Positions 32,646 through 38,719 of a stretch of 38,719 bases of DNA are shown in pieces. This stretch comes from an uncultured Synergistales bacterium (GTDB lineage Bacteria; Synergistota; Synergistia; Synergistales; Aminobacteriaceae): positions 1 to 38,719 of the forward strand of contig CAJODZ010000015.1 in the NCBI GenBank assembly GCA_905233645.1. The letters run 5' to 3'. Each line of letters begins with the position of its first letter. Positions within the stretch are counted from its first letter, which is position 1. Below the pieces are notes generated by a model, which searched no databases, was not told where the DNA came from, and saw nothing but the letters and a program-made list of their open reading frames with translations. A program made the translations under genes and the position numbers.

Positions 32646-33695
32646 CTAGTGCGTGAAAAATATATTGTAAATATCATGGAACGTTATCAAAATTATTAAC
32701 GTGATTAAAAATACAAATCCAGCCGTGTGTATCCAATTTTCAACTCTTTCAGGTAAACGACGGCGCAAAATTATTTCAAGCAGCACAAATAAAATTCTTC
32801 CTCCGTCGAGCGCAGGTATCGGAAATAAATTAAATATCCCCAAATTCAAAGATACAATCGCAATAAACATGATAAAGCCCCAAAATCCTGAACGTATAGC
32901 TTGGCCGGACATTGACGCAATTCCAACAGGGCCGGTAACTTCAATTTCTTGTTTGCGTAAAACTAAATCTGCAATACCTCTTAAACTCAAAGCCGTAACT
33001 CTATAAATAAACCCTGCCGAACTTTTACACGCTCTTAAAAATCCGTAACGCACATTTGCCGGAGTAACACCTAACATCGGACGGCCATATTCTTCGTTGA
33101 ACGGGATTACTAAATCAAGAGTTAAAATTTTCCCGTCGCGTAAAATTTCCAAAGTTACGCTGTGATTTTCGCTGTCGATACTTTCGCTTTTAATCTTGTC
33201 AGACATTTCGCGCCATTTAGTAACTTTCATATTATTGACGCTTAAAATCTCATCACCCGTTTTAATTCCTGCTTTCATAGCTGGTAAATCAGGCAACACT
33301 TCACCAATTACAGCGTGTTCCGTATCAATGACACCGTTTAGCCATAAAAACATCGTCGATAAAATTAGAGCAAGAATAATATTAAATAATGCTCCGTTCA
33401 GCAAAATAAAAAATCTTTTCCAGGCCGGCTGCTCATTAAAACCCATTCCCGGAATTACTTCTTCGTCGTCTTCCTCTTCGTCCATTCCGGCTAATCTGCA
33501 AAATCCGCCAATCGGAATTAAACGCCACGACCAAAGCATATTATTTTTTTTAACTTGTTTTATAACCGGCCCCATTCCAAACGCAAATTCATGAACTTGA
33601 ACGCCGAGCAACTTAGCCGTTATGTAATGTCCATACTCATGAACAGTAACGCAGATAAAAATTAAAATTACAAAACCTATTAAAGCTGTAAGCAA
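32646..33695 (-). CDS. rseP: Site-2 intramembrane metalloprotease RseP
   Basis: 349 residues with one PDZ domain, as in Firmicutes-type RseP/RasP. The zinc site is H19-E20-x-x-H23 (VTVHEYGHYI) in the first helix; the third ligand lies in the NLFPIPALDGGRIL motif. The PDZ domain is at about 115-205 (MKAGIKTGDEILSVNNMKV). RseP cleaves anti-sigma factors and leftover signal peptides within the inner membrane. The start TTG 33695 follows AGGAGG by 10 nt. It lies between waaA (36 bp upstream) and ispG, on one transcript, the classic rseP-ispG pairing. Confidence 0.96.
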   Translation of the reverse strand: MLTALIGFVILIFICVTVHEYGHYITAKLLGVQVHEFAFGMGPVIKQVKKNNMLWSWRLIPIGGFCRLAGMDEEEDDEEVIPGMGFNEQPAWKRFFILLNGALFNIILALILSTMFLWLNGVIDTEHAVIGEVLPDLPAMKAGIKTGDEILSVNNMKVTKWREMSDKIKSESIDSENHSVTLEILRDGKILTLDLVIPFNEEYGRPMLGVTPANVRYGFLRACKSSAGFIYRVTALSLRGIADLVLRKQEIEVTGPVGIASMSGQAIRSGFWGFIMFIAIVSLNLGIFNLFPIPALDGGRILFVLLEIILRRRLPERVENWIHTAGFVFLITLIILITFHDIYNIFFTH

Positions 33696-33731
33696 ATTAT
33701 TTAGCCTCCTATTTAAATTAAAAATCTATTT

Positions 33732-35006
33732 TTAAAGCAACTTTAAATCACGCGCGATAGCTTTCCATGTTTTTTCCGCCGCGCCGCCTAAAGTATCAAA
33801 ATATTTTTTGCAGGCTTTTTCAGATTTTTCGCGCTCACCTGGTTTTAAAGCTTCTCCCCATGCACGGGCTAATTCAAAATCATTATGAACACACAACGCC
33901 GCGCCAAAGCTGTCCATTCTGTCTGTGTCCGGAAAATCAGTCATGCAAGGCCCGTGAATTGCCCGAACTCCAAATAACGCAGGCTCAAAAGGATTTTGCC
34001 CTCCCTTGTTTACTAAACTCCCTCCAACAAATACAGCGTCCGCAATAGCATATAAACTAAATAACACTCCGATTTTATCAACGACTAAGACATTAAAATT
34101 TTTAGCGTCGGGATTTTCAGGGAGTTTTGATAAAATTTCGGCTTGCAAATCCGGAAACGGTAACGCTGAGGCGACGGACATTAAAGCTCTTTGAGGGTGT
34201 CTCGGAACGATTACTAATTTTGTGTCCGGAAATCTTTTGCGCACCATTCTGAAAGCTGAAATAATTACATCGTCTTCACCTTGATGAGTACTGCCAGCTA
34301 CGAATAATTTATCGCCGTTCGATTTTAACCATTGCCATTCATCGCGGTTAACTTCGTCTCGTCTGCTAAAGAGTGTGTCAACTTTGCAATCGCCTGTAAT
34401 AATCATTTTGTCATCAGGAACGCCGAGACTTGAAAATTTTGCGCGGTCGTCTTCAAATCTAACCATGAGCAAATTAAAATAATTTAATATATTTTTCCAG
34501 AACCACGATGTTTTTTTCAGGCGGCCAAAACTCTTTTCAGATATGCGGCCATTTGCAAGATATATAGGAATTTTACGAGCGTGTAATTGTGTTAAAAGCT
34601 CCGGCCATAATTCCGTTTCCATTGTGATATAAATTGACGGTTGGATATGATTTAGTGCACGCGTTACAAATTTTTTATTGTCCCAGACGCTGTAAATAAT
34701 TTTCTCGACAACGCCGCTTAATAATTTTTTAGCTGTCTCTCGGCCTGTAGTTGTTACTGTTGAGATGACGCAGGGCAAATTATTTTTTGATTTAATCTCA
34801 CGAATTAACGCGCCCGCTGATTGAACTTCACCGACCGAAACAGCATGAACCCAAACACAACCAGGCTTTATATCTTCAATATTGCCTACACGTTCACTGA
34901 TATCATTTTTATATTTACGGCCAAGAATTTTTGTTCCGCCAAGTCCGAAAAATACACCGGCTAAAATTCTATAAAGCATCATTGTTAATTTAAACAACAC
35001 TCGCAT
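33732..35006 (-). CDS. waaA: 3-deoxy-D-manno-octulosonic acid (Kdo) transferase
   Basis: 424 residues from ATG 35006. The N-terminal membrane anchor and GxxE-type acceptor site are followed by VWVHAVSVGEVQSAGALI, VISTVTTTGRETA, YITMETELWPELL and the nucleotide-sugar site VFVGGSLVNKGGQNPFEPALFG, all hallmarks of GT30. It adds Kdo residues to lipid A precursor on the inner leaflet, direct evidence for LPS in this organism. I prefer ATG 35006 because AGGAG (35024-35020) is upstream and GTG 35042 has no ribosome site, though the 13-nt spacing is long. It heads the minus-strand operon and is divergent from metF. Confidence 0.96.
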   Translation of the reverse strand: MRVLFKLTMMLYRILAGVFFGLGGTKILGRKYKNDISERVGNIEDIKPGCVWVHAVSVGEVQSAGALIREIKSKNNLPCVISTVTTTGRETAKKLLSGVVEKIIYSVWDNKKFVTRALNHIQPSIYITMETELWPELLTQLHARKIPIYLANGRISEKSFGRLKKTSWFWKNILNYFNLLMVRFEDDRAKFSSLGVPDDKMIITGDCKVDTLFSRRDEVNRDEWQWLKSNGDKLFVAGSTHQGEDDVIISAFRMVRKRFPDTKLVIVPRHPQRALMSVASALPFPDLQAEILSKLPENPDAKNFNVLVVDKIGVLFSLYAIADAVFVGGSLVNKGGQNPFEPALFGVRAIHGPCMTDFPDTDRMDSFGAALCVHNDFELARAWGEALKPGEREKSEKACKKYFDTLGGAAEKTWKAIARDLKLL

Positions 35007-35102
35007 TAAAAAATAATCACTCCTAAATTTAATTTTTATCACGTTTATGGAGATAGATTATAATATCTTGTTAAATTTATTTTAAAAAGCTGGTGTAAAA
35101 AT

Positions 35103-35960
35103 TTGAGTTTCTCATATACTTTTGAAATATTTCCGCCCAAAGGTAATAACAGCACCGAAGGAACATACGCGGTTTTAGACAGTCTTGTAAGTTTTTATCC
35201 TGATTTAATCAGCGTTACGTATGGAGCTGGCGGTTCGAGCCGTGATAATACCGTTGAGATTTCATCAGGCATTCAAAAACGTTATAACATTCCGGGCGTA
35301 GCTCACTTAACTTGCGTCGGTAGTAAACGTGAACATATCCGCGAAATTTTAAACCAATTAAAATCAAACGGTGTAAAAAATATTTTAGCGTTACGCGGTG
35401 ATTTAAAAAGTGAAGATGATTTAGGCGACTTCCATTATGCTTCAGAGCTTATCGAATTTATTAAACAAGAACACGGCGATGATTTTGATATTTACGCGGC
35501 CTGTTATCCTGAAAAACACCCCGAAGCAAAATCGATTGACGAAGATTTAAAACACTTAAAGGCAAAATGCGAACTTGGTGTTAAAGCTTTAATTTCGCAA
35601 TTATATTTTGATAACGATATTTTTTGCGCTTGGCGTGATAAAGCAAGAGCTTACGGAATTAACACACCTATTATCGCCGGAATTATGCCTGTAACGTCAG
35701 CTGCTCAAATTTCAAAAGTTGTCGAGATGTGCGGAGCTTCTGTTCCTGAAAGAGTTAGACGTTTTGTAAATTCATACGATAAAAATTCAGGCGCATTAAA
35801 AGAGGCCGGCATTATTTACACAACTGAACAAATTATTGATTTATTAGCGCGCGGTGTTGACGGAATACATTTATATACGATGAACCAGGCCGACACAGTC
35901 CGCAGGATTGATAATAATATTCGCGCTGTGCTTTATTCAAAACGTCATGGACATAAATAA
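35103..35960 (+). CDS. metF: 5,10-methylenetetrahydrofolate reductase
   Basis: 285 residues. TFEIFPPKG, VTYGAGGSSRDNTVE, HLTCVGSKREHI and NILALRGD are the conserved barrel motifs that bind FAD and methylene-folate; the C-terminal GVDGIHLYTMNQADTVRRI is also typical. It makes 5-methyl-THF, the methyl donor for methionine synthesis. The start is TTG 35103, with no strong ribosome site. The gene overlaps the MetH reactivation-domain gene by 14 bp, linking it to B12-dependent methionine synthesis; metK elsewhere in the window uses the methionine. metH itself is not here. Confidence 0.96.
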   Translation: MSFSYTFEIFPPKGNNSTEGTYAVLDSLVSFYPDLISVTYGAGGSSRDNTVEISSGIQKRYNIPGVAHLTCVGSKREHIREILNQLKSNGVKNILALRGDLKSEDDLGDFHYASELIEFIKQEHGDDFDIYAACYPEKHPEAKSIDEDLKHLKAKCELGVKALISQLYFDNDIFCAWRDKARAYGINTPIIAGIMPVTSAAQISKVVEMCGASVPERVRRFVNSYDKNSGALKEAGIIYTTEQIIDLLARGVDGIHLYTMNQADTVRRIDNNIRAVLYSKRHGHK

Positions 35961-36564
35961 TCAAGCTATTTCAACAGCATTGCGTTATATGCGTGTTCCG
36001 CCTAATGCCCAAAATAACGAACTTGTACGCACGGTTGAAAACGCTTTTGAAAAATTAGAGAGATATATCACGCCGCGGGTGGTCTGGGGTAAATTTCCCG
36101 TTGTTCATTTCGACGGCGGTTTTAAAATTGCTGACACTGATATTTACAGCCGTAATTTATCGCGCTTAATTTCGAGGTGTGATTTTTGCATTTTAATGGC
36201 CGTAACTTTAGGAGCAGAAGTTGACCGTCAAATATCATTAGCTCAAAAAATCGACATGCTTGACGGAATTGCTTTAGACGCTTGCGCTTCGGTAATGGTT
36301 GATTTATTTTGCGATGAAGTCATGAAAAACGAGATGGCCGAAATTTTAGCACCCAATGAATTTTTAACATCGCGCTTCAGTCCTGGCTACGGTGATTTAA
36401 AATTGAGCGTTGTTGAGGACGTAATAACGATTTTAAATGCAACAAAGCGTATAGGTTTATCGTTCACAAAATCTTTTATGATGACCCCTGTAAAATCAGT
36501 AACAGCATTCACAGGTATAGCAAGACGTGAAAATTATGAAGAACCCGAATTTTTACAAGAATAA
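35947..36564 (+). CDS. Stand-alone methionine synthase reactivation (MetH activation-domain) protein
   Basis: About 205 residues from ATG 35947 (MDINNQAISTALRYM). The diagnostic SRFSPGYGDLKLSV matches the SAM-binding RxSPGYG motif of the MetH activation domain. The preceding ALDACASVMVDLFCDEV is the usual helix of the same fold. In E. coli this domain is the C-terminal part of MetH and, with SAM and an electron donor, re-methylates oxidised cobalamin. In many anaerobes it is a separate protein, as here. The upstream extension to 35908 is unlikely because it runs deeper into metF. It overlaps metF at its start and the next gene at its end. Confidence 0.88.
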   Translation: MDINNQAISTALRYMRVPPNAQNNELVRTVENAFEKLERYITPRVVWGKFPVVHFDGGFKIADTDIYSRNLSRLISRCDFCILMAVTLGAEVDRQISLAQKIDMLDGIALDACASVMVDLFCDEVMKNEMAEILAPNEFLTSRFSPGYGDLKLSVVEDVITILNATKRIGLSFTKSFMMTPVKSVTAFTGIARRENYEEPEFLQE

Positions 36565-37036
36565 ACTTATTTTTACCAGCGTAATTTTTGGAATAATCAG
36601 CGTATTACTTTTTGCGGTAATTCTTTTGCCGGTCTATCTTTTAAATTCTTCAAAGACTGAGTACATAAAAATGCAAGATAATTTTTTATCGCAGCGTTCA
36701 GAAATTAAAAAGCTTGAAAGCGAAAATCAGGAGCTTGAAAATTTAATTGCGATTGGCACAAGAACAGAACGGATAACTTTAGTTGAATTTTATGCACGGG
36801 CGCAAAGAGTTTTTCAGGATGCCGGCTTAAATGTAATCGAAATACAGCAGGACGATGACAAATATTTTTTAAAAATCACGCTTGAAGGAGATTATTATGC
36901 TTTTGTAACTGCTCTTGCCGGATTACGTTTGCTTAAAAATCCCGTTAAAATAATTTCGCTGACAATTTCTAAAAACACGCAAGACCCTGTTAATTTAGTG
37001 AATGCTGATTTAGTTTTAGCGACGATGAGGCCGTAA
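36536..37036 (+). CDS. PilO/GspM-like inner-membrane assembly protein
   Basis: About 166 residues from ATG 36536 (GTG 36527 is an alternative). A single transmembrane helix (about 8-32) is followed by a coiled coil (FLSQRSEIKKLESENQELENLI) and a ferredoxin-like C-terminal half (ERITLVEFYARAQRVFQDAG... ALAGLRLLKNPVKIISLTISK). This topology and order match PilO of type IV pili and GspM of type II secretion, although sequence similarity is too low for me to be certain. It overlaps the MetH reactivation gene by about 29 bp, so it is part of that operon. No PilM, PilN, PilQ or ATPase gene is present. Confidence 0.55.
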   Translation: MKNPNFYKNKLIFTSVIFGIISVLLFAVILLPVYLLNSSKTEYIKMQDNFLSQRSEIKKLESENQELENLIAIGTRTERITLVEFYARAQRVFQDAGLNVIEIQQDDDKYFLKITLEGDYYAFVTALAGLRLLKNPVKIISLTISKNTQDPVNLVNADLVLATMRP

Positions 37037-37051
37037 TTAAATTTAAAATTT

Positions 37052-37612
37052 ATGCTTGAGGATATACGAGACCTTTTAAAAATCATAGGTGAGTTCATAA
37101 ATAAAAATGCGGCCAAGTTTTTAACTCGTGAGATTTTTATTATTGGCGTTGTATTTTTAATTTTCGGGCTGTATATTTTTTATGAACAGGTAAATTTTGA
37201 ATTAGCCCCCGAAAAACCGACACCGATAATAAATAATTCTGATAATCCTCAACACGCGAAAAACCGTTTACTAGCTGAAAAAGCTTTAATCTTGAGTATG
37301 ACGCGCGAAGCCGGTAAAGATATCGCTACGTCAATTCAAAATATGAACTTACGATTATTTAACGATGACCCTGAAATTATCGAAGAGCAAAAAATTGCGG
37401 AGGCAAAAAATTTCAAAGCCCCCGATATCAAAATCAAAGCGTTATTATTAGGCGACGGAGGCAAGAGAGCGGCGATAATAGACACTCCAACCAGAAGAGG
37501 CATGACGATTAAGACCGGCTCAAAAATTTTAAATGGCCGCGTTGTTAAAATAAATTCCGCCGGAGTAATAATAGATTTTGAAAACGTTCAAGTTATGTAC
37601 AATGCCGAATGA
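37052..37612 (+). CDS. PilP/GspC-like inner-membrane protein
   Basis: 186 residues. A cytoplasmic N-terminus is followed by one transmembrane helix (about 24-44), a low-complexity periplasmic linker, and a C-terminal beta domain. That domain, IKALLLGDGGKRAAIIDTPTRRGM... KILNGRVVKINSAGVIIDFENVQVMY, has the homology-region pattern of GspC/PilP: short strands with G-x-V-x-x-I-x-x-x-G-V. Such proteins connect the inner-membrane platform to the secretin in type II secretion and type IV pili. Together with the PilO-like protein 15 bp upstream it forms a matching pair. No ribosome site is evident, and the assignment rests on architecture. Confidence 0.5.
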   Translation: MLEDIRDLLKIIGEFINKNAAKFLTREIFIIGVVFLIFGLYIFYEQVNFELAPEKPTPIINNSDNPQHAKNRLLAEKALILSMTREAGKDIATSIQNMNLRLFNDDPEIIEEQKIAEAKNFKAPDIKIKALLLGDGGKRAAIIDTPTRRGMTIKTGSKILNGRVVKINSAGVIIDFENVQVMYNAE

Positions 37613-37613
37613 A

Positions 37614-38719
37614 TTATTTTCCGCGCAGACGTTGTACAAAATCCCACAAGCCCAAAATTTTTAACGCTTTTTTTACAATTCGTTTAGGTAATCTCAAAGC
37701 GAATAGTACAGCTCTTTTAGGAAACGTAATAATTTTGTCATGCGAAACGGCTTTATGAAGTCCGAACTCATTTAAATTTTTAACAAAGCTGTCATATGTT
37801 CTAGGCTTTTTGCGAGTTGTGAAATATGCGCCGTTATTTTTAATAATAAATTCAGGGTCAGCCGGTGCTAATTCAAAATCATCAGTATCAATTAAATTTA
37901 CAAGCTCTTGACCTTTTTCAGAACGGGCTAAAATTATTGACACACCGTTTTTATTAAAGCCCTTCATTTTTTCGGTCAAACCCCAATAATCAGCAACGGT
38001 AATATCAGCTTTGTGATTAAGTCCTCTGGCGTTACACGAAAAACATGGCTTATTAGCAAAATTAGCGAACGCATAACCGTAATCAGATTTATAAAAAACT
38101 TCGTCAAAAATTCTTCCGTCCTGAAATTCAGCTCTGATATAAAACGGTGTCCAGCCAAATTTTTTATAACGCACTGTGAAATTTGTTAAGCCAGAATTAA
38201 ATTTTTGCTCAAGCGAATTTATATAATCAGTGTGAACTTTTTTGAGTGTTGCTCCGAAGCAAATTAAATCGGCCGTGAAAAGATTTTGAGTGTTAATTTT
38301 GTTGTGTTCAAGATAAGAATATAAAGCCGCAATATCACAACCAAGCCCAACGAATAAAATTTTTTGTCCTTCATTTAATTTATCGCCCGCAAATTTAAAC
38401 ACCGGCTGATAAGTCCCATTAACGAAAATTCTTTTATCCGACGCGGCATATTTTGAACCTTTTAATTTTTGTAAATCATTTAGATTTTCGATGTAAGCAA
38501 ATTCGATATTCCTGCAATCATTTGAATACGTTGCTCCTATGACCGCGCCATTAAAATTTTTGATAAACCCTTCAGAAACAGCAGTTGCCGCTCCGCCCGA
38601 AGCTGAAGCTAATAATTTATTTGTATCCTTAAAAAATCTTGAATAAGCCTTTAAATTTTGATAAAGTGATAGCTGTTGCTCGTTGCTCGTTGCTCGTTGC
38701 TCGTTGCTCGTTGCTCGTT
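37614..38719 (-). CDS. FrhB-domain (coenzyme F420 hydrogenase beta-like) protein, 5' end beyond the window
   Basis: The minus-strand frame is open from the window edge to a stop at 37614, at least 367 codons. Past a repeat-encoded segment it reads ASASGGAATAVSEGF, GAVIGATYSND, ENLNDLQKLKGSKY, and then ILFVGLGCDIAALYSYL, CFGATLKKVHTDY, CFSCNARGLNHKADITVADYWG. These are the FrhB_FdhB N- and C-domain motifs with four iron-sulfur cysteines. Outside methanogens such proteins often sit in exopolysaccharide clusters and may act on glycans through an unknown flavin/iron-sulfur reaction. GTG 38402 is an internal codon, not the start. The frame enters a 7-bp tandem repeat at 38719. Confidence 0.85.
   Translation of the reverse strand, partial: RATSNEQRATSNEQQLSLYQNLKAYSRFFKDTNKLLASASGGAATAVSEGFIKNFNGAVIGATYSNDCRNIEFAYIENLNDLQKLKGSKYAASDKRIFVNGTYQPVFKFAGDKLNEGQKILFVGLGCDIAALYSYLEHNKINTQNLFTADLICFGATLKKVHTDYINSLEQKFNSGLTNFTVRYKKFGWTPFYIRAEFQDGRIFDEVFYKSDYGYAFANFANKPCFSCNARGLNHKADITVADYWGLTEKMKGFNKNGVSIILARSEKGQELVNLIDTDDFELAPADPEFIIKNNGAYFTTRKKPRTYDSFVKNLNEFGLHKAVSHDKIITFPKRAVLFALRLPKRIVKKALKILGLWDFVQRLRGK
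38675..38719 (-). repeat. Heptanucleotide tandem repeat inside the FrhB-domain gene, running off the window
   Basis: Six complete copies of AACGAGC (minus strand; GTTGCTC on plus) plus three bases up to the last base. Read in frame it encodes NEQRATS cyclically. Because 7 is not a multiple of 3, each copy gained or lost shifts the reading frame, and none of the three frames of the repeat contains a stop. Total copy number is unknown because the window ends within it. Confidence 0.95.

Noticed and set aside
37614-38402. FrhB protein starting at GTG 38402
   Set aside because: The frame continues upstream with conserved FrhB N-domain motifs (SASGGAATAVS), so this GTG codes for an internal valine.
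38675-38719. The 7-bp array as a CRISPR or VNTR spacer structure
   Set aside because: There are no spacers; the units are perfect and directly adjacent within a coding frame.

Overview
The window reads as chromosome from an AT-rich bacterium with an outer membrane. Envelope genes show this: LptA/LptB-type LPS transport genes, a Kdo transferase (waaA), an ArnT-like lipid-linked sugar transferase, galE and an hddA/hddC heptose pair. Other traits look Firmicutes-like: a SAM-I (S-box) riboswitch before metK, strong AGGAGG ribosome binding sites, many TTG starts, a IIBCA-type PTS permease and a tRNA-Leu with anticodon AAG. Together these fit a diderm outside Proteobacteria, such as host-associated Synergistota or Negativicutes; I cannot decide between them from sequence alone.

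Layout. 1-1336 (minus): GDP-heptose genes hddC (cut by the window edge) and hddA. 1342-1539: tRNA-Leu(AAG) with its own promoter and terminator. 1591-3053 (plus): a RelE/ParE-type toxin-antitoxin pair, a cupin and a secreted cyclophilin-like protein. 3055-3519 (minus): a flavodoxin. 3893-8180 (plus): lptA, lptB, fumC and an RlmD-type rRNA methyltransferase. 8323-11088 (plus): a HAD phosphatase and a PTS IIBCA permease. 11305-12616: a TnpB-only IS200/IS605 element. 12652-18226 (minus): two hybrid histidine kinases and a PAS-GGDEF-EAL protein with both catalytic motifs damaged. 18364-19848 (minus): an orphan NuoL/MrpD-like proton channel subunit. 20036-20760 (minus): a methyltransferase broken by a C10 tract. 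20838-26748 (minus): rsmA, PAS-GGDEF, galE, a secreted unknown, an ArnT-like transferase and an isochorismatase. 27239-27718 (minus): ogt. 27979-30043 (plus): rpsD, SAM riboswitch and metK. 30333-35006 (minus): hisS, ispG, rseP and waaA. 35103-37612 (plus): metF, a MetH reactivation-domain protein and two PilO/PilP-like proteins. 37614 to the end (minus): an FrhB-domain protein whose coding frame runs into a 7-bp tandem repeat at the window edge.

Two themes stand out. First, two simple-sequence tracts lie inside genes likely to modify surface molecules: a C10 run (20735-20744) and a heptanucleotide array (38675-38719). Each could switch its gene on and off by slippage, and the methyltransferase reads as OFF in this sequence. 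Second, the intergenic regions carry a scatter of IS605/TnpB-related pieces: one full tnpB element, an omega-RNA/right-end remnant (26786-26885), a 240-bp ORF-less element with a highly structured interior (30065-30303) and a lone left-end-like hairpin (19878-19899). A separate ~110-bp dispersed repeat occurs three times, each time directly after the T-tract of a terminator hairpin.
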